Assembly (NCBI RefSeq): GCF_030268205.1
Contig: NZ_BSQF01000002.1
Span: forward strand, 868,001-932,000
Direction: 5' to 3'
DNA length: 64,000 nt
Origin: Allomuricauda sp. NBRC 101325
GTDB taxonomy: Bacteria; Bacteroidota; Bacteroidia; Flavobacteriales; Flavobacteriaceae
Shown here: positions 44,801 through 51,940 of the stretch, in pieces
How the letters are laid out: every line of letters starts with the position of its first letter
How positions within the stretch are numbered: position 1 is the first letter of the stretch
Program-made: the position numbers and the translations under genes
Notes under the pieces: generated by a model
Told to the model about the DNA's origin: nothing
Seen by the model: only the letters and a program-made list of their open reading frames with translations
The model's database searches: none

Positions 44801-45218
44801 GAAGAATATAGTAGTGCTTGGTCTTGTTTGCGCTTTGTTAATGAGTTGCAGAGAAAATGAAAACAAAACAAATATAGGTTCGCAAACAACTATCTTGGAT
44901 AAGGTTGATTTAGAAAATTGGATGGAAACACCTCATGTATCAGGAAGATTAGCAACTGAAATGGATGTCAATGCTGGCTCTGCAACTTTTATTATTGACA
45001 GTCAAGGGAAGGATCACAAACCTTTAGATATTCAGCTTCCTTCATTAGCTTTTCAAGTTGATGTTGAGACAAATAAGAAAACCCCTGTTATAGTTATTCA
45101 AGCTGAAATGATTGGAGAACAACACATCGTGGGGGTTAAATATTTAGATGGTTCTTACGGAGTTTGTGAGATCTCAGAATTAGAATTTGTAGAGAGCCCA
45201 TCAGAATTTAAAAAGTAA
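44799..45218 (+). CDS. Small lipoprotein, array unit 15
   Basis: 139 residues. The signal MKNIVVLGLVCALLMSCREN has a lipobox MSC. The mature part is about 123 residues, beta-rich, no recognised family. The ATG overlaps repeat R14. The 43 bp after the stop contain an imperfect hairpin (CCCAA at 45226 pairing with TTGGG at 45252, and CACTT-ttg-AAGTG inside). Confidence 0.62.
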   Translation: MKNIVVLGLVCALLMSCRENENKTNIGSQTTILDKVDLENWMETPHVSGRLATEMDVNAGSATFIIDSQGKDHKPLDIQLPSLAFQVDVETNKKTPVIVIQAEMIGEQHIVGVKYLDGSYGVCEISELEFVESPSEFKK

Positions 45219-45225
45219 AATGGCA

Positions 45226-45256
45226 CCCAAGTAAGTGCACTTTTGAAGTGTTTGGG
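45226..45256 (+). terminator. Imperfect hairpin before the last array repeat
   Basis: CCCAA (45226) pairs with TTGGG (45252), enclosing CACTT-ttg-AAGTG, with a bulge on the left arm. It could terminate transcription or be an attC-like fold. The other units lack a clear equivalent. Confidence 0.35.
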
Positions 45257-45261
45257 AAATA

Positions 45262-45279
45262 AAAGTTCAAATAAACGAT
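45262..45279 (+). repeat. Array repeat R15 (right boundary)
   Basis: Exact consensus copy. Read on the minus strand it encodes the last codons and TGA stop of the convergent DUF3667 gene. Confidence 0.92.
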
Positions 45280-45989
45280 GTTTTGTACCATTGAAAAGTT
45301 ACATATATTATCCCTTGGGATATGATGTTGGAAAGGGTAATAATCAGTACGATTTTTAAAATGCTCCAGAATGACTTAGTTTGATAAAATTGCAGGATTG
45401 CCAAGGTATACCAAATACTGATTAACAACCCAATGATCACACCCAAAGCATTTAGTAATGAGGGAAGAATCATGAACAGGGCCAAGGCTAAAATGTGATA
45501 GAGCATGGTTTGTCCACTTAAATATGCCGTCAAAGCAAGATTTTCGACATAATTTGTATTATGCCTTTTAAAAAACAACCAGATAAGTAAGCCATTGATC
45601 GGCCACATAAGAAGTATGAATACATTAAAATACTTGAATGCAAATTGTAAGAGTTCTTTGTCATTCGATTCTATTTTGGAGTAATCCAAAGCTGTAATCT
45701 CAAATTGCGCAATAAAATAAAGCGCAATCGCCACCATAATCAACAAATAGTTGAACGGATTAAAATAGCTTTGTCTACGTCCAATAACATATTCTCGTGC
45801 CACATTACCAGGCCTATAAGCCAAATGTTTGATCAAGTGGAGTATTCCTTGGTCTGTATCGGTAAAAGAAATCCAGAGGTCATTCAACAATTGTTTGAAG
45901 TTTAATCGTCCCAAGCCCATTTTCTGTCCACAATGAGGACAATATGAATGCGTTTCTTCTACAGTACTATAGCAATTTTCACATTTCAT
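45267..45989 (-). CDS. DUF3667 family zinc-ribbon membrane protein
   Basis: 240 residues. The N-terminal zinc ribbon MKCENCYSTVEETHSYCPHC is followed by RPGNVAREYVIGRRQSYFNP and four to five membrane helices, the DUF3667 layout. Role unknown. The last codons (Thr-Ser-Phe-Ile-stop) fall in the final copy of the array repeat, so the array ends exactly at this gene's 3' end. Confidence 0.85.
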   Translation of the reverse strand: MKCENCYSTVEETHSYCPHCGQKMGLGRLNFKQLLNDLWISFTDTDQGILHLIKHLAYRPGNVAREYVIGRRQSYFNPFNYLLIMVAIALYFIAQFEITALDYSKIESNDKELLQFAFKYFNVFILLMWPINGLLIWLFFKRHNTNYVENLALTAYLSGQTMLYHILALALFMILPSLLNALGVIIGLLISIWYTLAILQFYQTKSFWSILKIVLIITLSNIISQGIIYVTFQWYKTSFI

Positions 45990-46107
45990 CCTATGATTTA
46001 TTACAATTTTTCAGGGATCGTTTTGGTGTAATCTCTCTAAGATATGAAATGTAATTTAGGTATGGAGAAAGAATTACTCGGTAAAGTCCGTAGATTTTCC
46101 ATCTTTT

Positions 46108-46136
46108 AGCTTGCCTGGTTTAAACAGGGGCTTTTT
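46108..46136 (+). terminator. Terminator-like hairpin
   Basis: AGC-ttg-CCTG, loop, CAGGG-GCT followed by TTTTT. No plus-strand gene ends nearby; array read-through is a possible source. Confidence 0.45.
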
Positions 46137-46146
46137 ACGTTATTAA

Positions 46147-46163
46147 GCGGAGAAAGAGGGATT
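46147..46163. repeat. Duplicate of the tRNA-Ser 3' end
   Basis: GCGGAGAAAGAGGGATT is identical to 46272-46288, the 3' end of tRNA-Ser on the minus strand, 125 bp away. It is also the left arm of the stem AAAGAGGGA/TCCCTCTTT (46153-46182). Such copies often mark a past integration. Confidence 0.6.
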
Positions 46164-46214
46164 TTGTTCAACCTCCCTCTTTTGGCATTTTGCAAATGCA
46201 TAAATCCTTAAAAT

Positions 46215-46248
46215 AAAAAAACCGCTAGAGACAACTCTGCGGTTTTTT
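46215..46248. terminator. Strong bidirectional terminator after tRNA-Ser
   Basis: AAAAAACCGC-t-AGAG-acaa-CTCT-GCGGTTTTTT. It lies 25 bp after the tRNA 3' end on the minus strand. Confidence 0.85.
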
Positions 46249-46272
46249 ATTTTCAAGCTTGGTGCTTGGTTG

Positions 46273-46357
46273 CGGAGAAAGAGGGATTCGAACCCCCGGA
46301 GGTGTGACCCTCAACAGTTTTCAAGACTGCCGCATTCGACCACTCTGCCATTTCTCC
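46273..46357 (-). tRNA. tRNA-Ser (anticodon TGA)
   Basis: 85 bases with acceptor stem GGAGAAA/TTTCTCC, discriminator G, a long variable arm typical of serine tRNA and anticodon loop CTTGAAA giving TGA. The CCA end is not encoded. It reads codon UCA. Confidence 0.95.
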
Positions 46358-46511
46358 GATTGCGGGTGCAAATATAAAAAGCTTTTTTGTATCCCAAAAG
46401 TCCTTTTTACTTTATTGTCAAAATAAATTCAAAACAACTTTATAACAAACCGAATCCAAACTTTGTAAAAATCAATAGGCCTGTTCAAAACAATGGTCAT
46501 ACCTTTGTACT

Positions 46512-47264
46512 ATGTTGGAATGGTACCACTATTTGCTCTTGGTGGCTGTAGGTTTTGCAGTTGGATTTATTAACACCGTGGCAGGAGGTGGTTCGCTACT
46601 TTCCCTGCCCACCCTTATCTTTTTGGGATTGCCCCCAGCTGTTGCAAACGGTACCAATCGTGTGGCCATAGTAATTCAAACCGCAATGGCAACTGCAGGT
46701 TTTAAGAGCAAGGGCATTTCTACCTTCCCTTTTAATATCTATCTCGGAATTTCAGCCTTTTTTGGAGCCATTATCGGTGCTTACATCGCTGTGGATATAG
46801 ATGGCGAGACTTTTAATCGCATTTTGGCCATAGTAATGTTGGCTGTAGTGCTCATCATTATTTTTAAACCTAAAATGAGAGTGGAGGAAATCCAGGAGCG
46901 ACTTACGGGAAAATACCTTTGGGTGGCTTTGATTGTGTTTTTCTTTTTCGGAATTTACGGAGGGTTTATCAATGCAGGACTCGGCTTTATAATGATGCTA
47001 TTTCTGCATTATTTCAATCAGATGAATTTGGTAAATTCCAACGCCACTAAAGTGGTGGTAGTATTTATATATATGCTCGCGGCACTTGCGGTTTTTGCGT
47101 TCAACGATAAAGTGGATTGGAAACTTGGGCTAGTGTTGGCCATAGGGAATGGTTCTGGGGCTTGGGTCGCCAGTAGATTCTCCGTAAAAAAAGGAGATGG
47201 GTTCATAAAAACATTTTTAGTGATTGCCGTAGTTTTAATGGCGATTAAACTATGGTTCTTTTAA
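46512..47264 (+). CDS. TauE/SafE-family permease
   Basis: 250 residues with about eight membrane helices. GFAVGFINTVAGGGSLLSLP near residue 15 and GIYGGFINAGLGFIMMLFL near residue 137 are the two half-signatures. It is a second member of the family in the window (the other ends the Moco operon), not closely similar by eye. It may export sulfite or related anions. The aminotransferase gene follows after 10 bp. Confidence 0.85.
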   Translation: MLEWYHYLLLVAVGFAVGFINTVAGGGSLLSLPTLIFLGLPPAVANGTNRVAIVIQTAMATAGFKSKGISTFPFNIYLGISAFFGAIIGAYIAVDIDGETFNRILAIVMLAVVLIIIFKPKMRVEEIQERLTGKYLWVALIVFFFFGIYGGFINAGLGFIMMLFLHYFNQMNLVNSNATKVVVVFIYMLAALAVFAFNDKVDWKLGLVLAIGNGSGAWVASRFSVKKGDGFIKTFLVIAVVLMAIKLWFF

Positions 47265-47274
47265 AGAAATTTAT

Positions 47275-48468
47275 ATGCCGGGATTTGAACTTTTTGGAGA
47301 TAAGGAAAGAAAGGAAGTACAGGATGTAATGGATTCTGGCGTGTTGATGCGTTACGGATTCGATGGTATGCGCAATGGCCATTGGAAAACCAAAGAACTT
47401 GAAAAAGGTCTAACCGAACGGATGCAAGCCCAATACGCCCATGTGGTAAGCAGTGGTACAGCGGCATTGACGGTGGCTTTGGCAAGCGCAGGTGTTGGTG
47501 CAGGGGATGAGGTTATTATGCCCACTTTTACCTTCGTGGCCAGTTTTGAATCTATCTTAGCGCTTGGAGCAGTTCCCGTTTTAGTAGATATTGATGATAC
47601 TTTGACTTTGAATCCCTATGCTGTTGAAAAGGCTATCACATCAAAAACCAAAGTGGTAATGCCCGTACACATGTGTGGTTCCATGGCCAATTTGGATGCG
47701 TTACAGGCTATTTGTGATCGCAATGGATTATTATTGCTGGAAGATGCCTGTCAGGCGATTGGAGGCAGCTACAATGGAAAACCACTTGGAAGTATAGGAG
47801 ATCTCGGATGTTTTTCTTTTGATTACGTAAAGACCATTACCTGTGGAGAAGGTGGCGCGGTAATCACAAACACCAAATCCTTTTATGAAAATGCCCATAT
47901 GTACTCAGACCACGGGCACGACCATATTGGAAATAATAGGGGAGCTGAGGCCCATCCATTCTTGGGGTACAATTTTAGAATTTCTGAAATGAATGCAGCA
48001 GTTGGAGTGGCTCAATTGGCTCGTTTGGATGAGTTTCTTGCTATTCAAAAACGCAATTATACCGTTTTACGTAATGCACTTTCTTCAATTTCAGAAGTGG
48101 TTTTCAGAACTGTTCCCGATGGAGGGGAGGAGAATTACTCTTTTCTAAATTTCTTTATGCCAACGGAAGAATTGGCGCAAAAAGCGCATCAAGCGTTGAG
48201 CGATGCTGGAGTGGACGGCTGTTTTTATTGGTACAACAACAATTGGCATTACTATAAAAAATGGGAACATCTTACTGAAATGAAATCCTTGGGCAAACTT
48301 CCGAAAGATGTGCAAGAGTCCTTGCCCGACTACAGCAAAGCTGATTTTTCGGAATCGGATAAATGGATGTGCAGAAACATTTCTTGCCTTATTAAGTTAG
48401 GCTGGTCGGAAACAGAAGTGGCCGAAAGAGCACAAAAAATGGTAGATGCAATTACATCAGTGCTTTAG
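47275..48468 (+). CDS. DegT/DnrJ/EryC1/StrS-family PLP aminotransferase
   Basis: 397 residues. SSGTAALTVALASAGVGAGD, PTFTFVASFESILALGA and the PLP lysine in SFDYVKTITCGEGG near residue 188 are typical. HGHDHIGNNRG follows. The family transaminates keto-sugars for surface polysaccharide or antibiotic-like sugars. No other sugar-nucleotide gene is adjacent, so the substrate is unknown. It may be co-transcribed with the upstream permease gene. Confidence 0.88.
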   Translation: MPGFELFGDKERKEVQDVMDSGVLMRYGFDGMRNGHWKTKELEKGLTERMQAQYAHVVSSGTAALTVALASAGVGAGDEVIMPTFTFVASFESILALGAVPVLVDIDDTLTLNPYAVEKAITSKTKVVMPVHMCGSMANLDALQAICDRNGLLLLEDACQAIGGSYNGKPLGSIGDLGCFSFDYVKTITCGEGGAVITNTKSFYENAHMYSDHGHDHIGNNRGAEAHPFLGYNFRISEMNAAVGVAQLARLDEFLAIQKRNYTVLRNALSSISEVVFRTVPDGGEENYSFLNFFMPTEELAQKAHQALSDAGVDGCFYWYNNNWHYYKKWEHLTEMKSLGKLPKDVQESLPDYSKADFSESDKWMCRNISCLIKLGWSETEVAERAQKMVDAITSVL

Positions 48469-48518
48469 ATGCTCCAATTGCTCTGCTCTTTCAGAATAAA
48501 TACAATTTCAAGAACAAT

Positions 48519-48622
48519 GTCATTCTGAACAACGAGAAGAATCTATTTGCGAAAATGACACGAATTACTCAAATTCTCACGAATATGTTTGTTGGTCATT
48601 TCGAGCGAAGTCGATAAATCCC
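48519..48622. repeat. REP-like intergenic repeat pair
   Basis: A unit opens with GTCATT (48519) and closes with AATGAC (48559). A second partial unit starts GTCATTTCGAGCGAAGTCGA at 48595. I recall GTCATTTCGAGC-type elements as common dispersed repeats in Flavobacteria, though this window alone shows only these copies. Confidence 0.5.
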
Positions 48623-48649
48623 TTTTATACTTGAAACTTGAACTTAGCT

Positions 48650-49789
48650 TTAATAATTCACATACTCCACAATCTCAAGCCCGTATCCGACCATACCCAC
48701 ACGGCGGGTTTGTGCTGAGTTGGTCAACAAACGGATTTTGGAAATATTGATATCGTGAAGAATCTGGGCACCAATCCCAAAATCCTTATGGTCCATTTCA
48801 ACTTTGGGAGCCTTGGTAATTCCATCACCCTGCATCTTTTTAAACTCGGATAAACGGCTCAATAAATTCTCCGACTGATTGCCTTGATTGATGAAAATAA
48901 TGGCACTGTTTTCCTCTGCGTTCAAAACATCGAACATTCTGTGCAAAGTCTCATCAGGATTATTGGTCAAAGTTCCCAGAATATCATTGTTGACCAAGGT
49001 GGAATTGATTCGGGTTAGTACCGGCTCGCCGGATTTCCAATTTCCTTTGAGCAATGCGATGTGTACTTGGTCATTGGTGGTCTGTTTGTACGCACGTAGT
49101 CTGAATGGTCCAAATCTCGTATTGATGGTAAAGGCTTCCTTCAATTCAATCAAGCTATCATGTTCCATGCGATAGGCAATCAAATCTTCAATGGAAACAA
49201 TTTTGATATCGAATTTTTTGGCAACCTCCATCAATTGTGGCAAACGAGCCATGGAACCATCTTCGTTCATGATTTCCACAATAACACCAGCGGGTTCCAA
49301 TCCTGCCAAACGCGCAAAATCAATGGCAGCTTCGGTATGTCCGGTTCTGCGTAAAACACCACCTTCCTTGGCAATCAATGGAAAAATATGTCCAGGGCGT
49401 GCCAATTCATGGGCTTTGGTGTCCTTATCGGTCAAAGCCAAAACAGTTTTGGCCCTATCTCCAGCAGAAATACCAGTGGTAACACCTTTACCTCTCAAAT
49501 CTACCGAAACGGTAAATGCAGTTTCCAAAGGGTCTGTGTTATGGGATACCATTTTATGAAGCCCCAAATCCTTACAGCGACCTTCGGTCAATGGAGCACA
49601 TATAAGTCCACGACCATGGGTGGCCATAAAATTTATGGTTTCAGGGGTAACCAATTCAGCAGCAGCCAAAAAATCCCCTTCATTTTCCCTGTCTTCATCA
49701 TCCACTACAATAATTACCTTACCCTCCCGGATATCGGCAATGGCTTCTTCTATGGCATTCAACTTTATTTCACTATCCTTGGTTTCCAT
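48650..49789 (-). CDS. ribB: 3,4-dihydroxy-2-butanone-4-phosphate synthase with degenerate GTP cyclohydrolase II half
   Basis: 379 residues in RibBA layout. The N-terminal DHBP synthase part (to about 205) is intact: VVDDEDRENEGDFL, THGRGLICAPLTEGR and RPGHIFPLIAKEGGVLRRTG. The C-terminal half has the cyclohydrolase II fold (GPFRLRAYKQTTNDQVHIAL, IGAQILHDINISKIRLLTNS) but lacks the zinc-binding cysteine cluster and the catalytic core found in active enzymes, so only the RibB activity is expected. It would make the four-carbon riboflavin precursor. The start overlaps the LptF/G gene end by one base. Confidence 0.88.
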   Translation of the reverse strand: METKDSEIKLNAIEEAIADIREGKVIIVVDDEDRENEGDFLAAAELVTPETINFMATHGRGLICAPLTEGRCKDLGLHKMVSHNTDPLETAFTVSVDLRGKGVTTGISAGDRAKTVLALTDKDTKAHELARPGHIFPLIAKEGGVLRRTGHTEAAIDFARLAGLEPAGVIVEIMNEDGSMARLPQLMEVAKKFDIKIVSIEDLIAYRMEHDSLIELKEAFTINTRFGPFRLRAYKQTTNDQVHIALLKGNWKSGEPVLTRINSTLVNNDILGTLTNNPDETLHRMFDVLNAEENSAIIFINQGNQSENLLSRLSEFKKMQGDGITKAPKVEMDHKDFGIGAQILHDINISKIRLLTNSAQTRRVGMVGYGLEIVEYVNY

Positions 49790-51285
49790 TAGTCTTCTGA
49801 ATCTTTATCTTTCTTTTTAAAAATAGCTTTTATGCGATCAATGATATGACCAAAGCCAAGTAATCCTTTATCTGCGGTCGCTCTTTTTGTTAATGATATG
49901 CCCAAAGGCAGCATGATCAAGGTGGACAACCAAGCTCCAATTGCGGGGTGAATGTTTCCTTCTTTGGCATAATTACCTGCAAACACGCCAATAAAGTAGT
50001 AGGTTAAAAATAAGACAATTGCAATAACCATAGGCAATCCCAATCCTCCTTTACGGATAATGGCTCCCAATGGCGCCCCTACAAAAAATAAAATAATACA
50101 AGAGAGGGCAAGGGCATATTTTTGATGAAGGGACAGGATATGGCTGTTGTAGAACTTGTAACGGGATTGTAATTCAACCTTCTTGGATTCCACAGTGTTC
50201 AAAATGCTGGACACATCGCTTTGTGCCTTTTTCATGACCTGAATTTGTTCAATATTCTCTAAACTGGCGATGAGTTCATCAATATTGGTAATGCTATCTT
50301 TTTTGGCTGTTTTGGCTTTTACGGGTTTAACTTTTTCTGCCTGCTGTTTTGTGGTATCCTCAAGAATTTTTGGAGGGAAGGCGCCCATTCGGTTGACCAC
50401 GTTTTTGGAGAAAGCTTCTACCTTCTCCAAATTATTGATGCGAAGCGAGTCGATATCCTTGATCAAACGACTCACATTTTTCATCTTGTTGGTGGTAATA
50501 TTCTGATCCTCTTCTAAATCTTGGTCGTTCAATTCCGAAATATCAATATTTATGGTGTATGATTCGAAATCTGATTTGGCAAAGGGCTGCTTTCTTTTAT
50601 CATTGGCATCCTTTGGTTCAACCTCTTCATAATAATTCCCTTCTTTTAAGACCAACTGAATAATGTCGGATTCTTCACTACTGATCAATTCACCAGATTT
50701 GGCCTTGATCACCACATTATTAATGTTTTGATTGGTTTTTTTATGAATGATCACATTGTCCAAAAACCGATCCTGATCACCATGCTTTTTATCCACTTTG
50801 ATGTTCATGCCTTGGGCCGTCCCCTCAAAATCACTGAAAACCCCTTCGGTAATGGCCGCTGCAGGTTTTACCTTGGCAATGTTTCGCCTTAAGTTGAACA
50901 TTTTTTGTTCGGATTTTGGAATCACGTTATTGGCGAAGAAGAACGTGACCACCCCAAGGAACAATACAAAAACGATCAAGCTTCGCATTCCCCTTTGCAA
51001 TGAAATACCTGAGGCCTTCATGGCAGCGAACTCGTAGTTTTCCGCAAAGGTTCCAAATGTCAAAATGGATGATAATAGCACTGTGAGCGGTAGTACTTTA
51101 TCAATAAGTGTAGGGATAAAATAAAAGATGAACTTTCCAATGATGACAATACCTAGACCTTTCCCTGCCAAATCATCGATAAAAAGCCATATTCCCTGAA
51201 AAATGAATATGACGATCAAGATGAAGAAGGAGCTAAAGAAATTATAGAGAAATCTCTTTAAAATATACTGGTCTAGTATCTTCAA
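49789..51285 (-). CDS. LptF/LptG-family permease (lipopolysaccharide export)
   Basis: 498 residues. The N-terminal MKILDQYILKRFLYNFFSSF and SILTFGTFAENYEFAAMKAS, three N-terminal helices, a long periplasmic domain and three C-terminal helices (GAPLGAIIRKGGLGLPMV) match YjgP/YjgQ. Its periplasmic domain is larger than that of E. coli LptF, as usual in Bacteroidota. It would extract LPS from the inner membrane with LptB. LolA and FtsK genes lie upstream, RibB downstream. Confidence 0.9.
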   Translation of the reverse strand: MKILDQYILKRFLYNFFSSFFILIVIFIFQGIWLFIDDLAGKGLGIVIIGKFIFYFIPTLIDKVLPLTVLLSSILTFGTFAENYEFAAMKASGISLQRGMRSLIVFVLFLGVVTFFFANNVIPKSEQKMFNLRRNIAKVKPAAAITEGVFSDFEGTAQGMNIKVDKKHGDQDRFLDNVIIHKKTNQNINNVVIKAKSGELISSEESDIIQLVLKEGNYYEEVEPKDANDKRKQPFAKSDFESYTINIDISELNDQDLEEDQNITTNKMKNVSRLIKDIDSLRINNLEKVEAFSKNVVNRMGAFPPKILEDTTKQQAEKVKPVKAKTAKKDSITNIDELIASLENIEQIQVMKKAQSDVSSILNTVESKKVELQSRYKFYNSHILSLHQKYALALSCIILFFVGAPLGAIIRKGGLGLPMVIAIVLFLTYYFIGVFAGNYAKEGNIHPAIGAWLSTLIMLPLGISLTKRATADKGLLGFGHIIDRIKAIFKKKDKDSED

Positions 51286-51288
51286 TGC

Positions 51289-51936
51289 TTAGTTTCTTGT
51301 GATGTAATACCCTTTGTCCTCGTATTTTTTCGCATTAAAGGTAAAAAGAGTACTCGAAAGTGGCTGATTGGTTTTGAAAGTATTAACGGTAATCGTGGTT
51401 TTGGTACCGTTGTTACCGGTTTGAATCAGTTTGTAAATGTGTTTGGTCTGTGCATCGATACCCAACAGAACAGATTTGATTTCGGTGTTCGAATCAATAG
51501 GGGTCAATTTCACATACTGGATGTTTCTGCCACCCACGGTTTGCAAAATGTCCCAAGCGTAGTTGTGCCCGGTTTTGTAGAACGTCAACATTTTAGATGG
51601 ACTCACGTTGTCGTCATCCTCATTTACATCCTCTATGGTTACCTCTTCGTTTTCTGGAACAACGGTGTAGACCTTTTTGCCATCGAACAACTGTTGTGCG
51701 CCGAAGTAATCCAAAAGATACTTTTCACCACTTAAAGTAACGTTACCATTGGTCTCTTGCTTTAAATTGGCCTCGGTGTTCTCTATGGTCGATTTAAAAT
51801 CGATGTAAATGTTGTCGTAGCTTTTTACCTTGTTGTATACCTCATCCAATAGGGCTTTGGCCTTATCTGAGTTTTGACCGTAGGAAGCGATTCCCACTGC
51901 AAACACTGCTATAAAAAGAATATATTTTTTGATCAT
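51289..51936 (-). CDS. lolA: LolA-family outer-membrane lipoprotein carrier
   Basis: 215 residues from the ATG at 51936 (one 18 bp upstream at 51954 would overlap the ftsK end). The signal IKKYILFIAVFAVGIASYGQ leads to an all-beta domain with SGEKYLLDYFGAQQLFDGKK and WDILQTVGGRNIQYVKLTP. LolA ferries lipoproteins across the periplasm. It lies 4 bp after the ftsK stop and 3 bp before the LptF/G gene. Confidence 0.88.
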   Translation of the reverse strand: MIKKYILFIAVFAVGIASYGQNSDKAKALLDEVYNKVKSYDNIYIDFKSTIENTEANLKQETNGNVTLSGEKYLLDYFGAQQLFDGKKVYTVVPENEEVTIEDVNEDDDNVSPSKMLTFYKTGHNYAWDILQTVGGRNIQYVKLTPIDSNTEIKSVLLGIDAQTKHIYKLIQTGNNGTKTTITVNTFKTNQPLSSTLFTFNAKKYEDKGYYITRN

Positions 51937-51940
51937 GATT

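Larger units (their letters stand above)
33469..45279. mobile_element. Integron-like cassette array with 18-bp boundary repeats
   Basis: Fifteen direct copies of a repeat with consensus AAAGTTCAAATAAACGAT lie between 35577 and 45279, spaced 437-721 bp apart except for one 2421-bp unit. Each interval holds one plus-strand gene. The left end has a dead serine recombinase preceded by an inverted copy. The right end falls in the 3' end of a convergent gene. No integron integrase is present and no consistent attC pairing was found. Mobility is inferred from architecture, not shown. Confidence 0.7.
46000..46511. other. RNA-rich intergenic region
   Basis: About 510 bp holding two terminator-like hairpins, a copy of the tRNA-Ser 3' end and the tRNA itself, described separately. 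The stretch 46000-46107 shows no gene, and neither does 46360-46511, which must hold the promoters for the tRNA and the TauE-type gene. Confidence 0.5.

Noticed and set aside
35577-45279. CRISPR array
   Set aside because: The repeats are regular in sequence, but the intervals are 0.4-2.4 kb and hold genes; no cas genes are present.
33469-45279. Classical mobile integron
   Set aside because: No tyrosine integrase with the IntI patch is present, the repeat does not match GTTRRRY, and no consistent R''/L'' pairing was found before the repeats. Only the architecture is integron-like.
33469-45279. Composite transposon or IS element
   Set aside because: No DDE transposase, no target-site duplication seen, and many internal copies of the end sequence, which transposon ends do not have.
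46153-46182. Functional terminator at the tRNA copy
   Set aside because: The stem is good, but the following bases are TTGGC without a T-run, so it was kept as part of the duplicated tRNA end.
10444-47264. Recent duplication of the TauE/SafE permease
   Set aside because: The two proteins share only family motifs by eye; no nucleotide-level repeat is visible.
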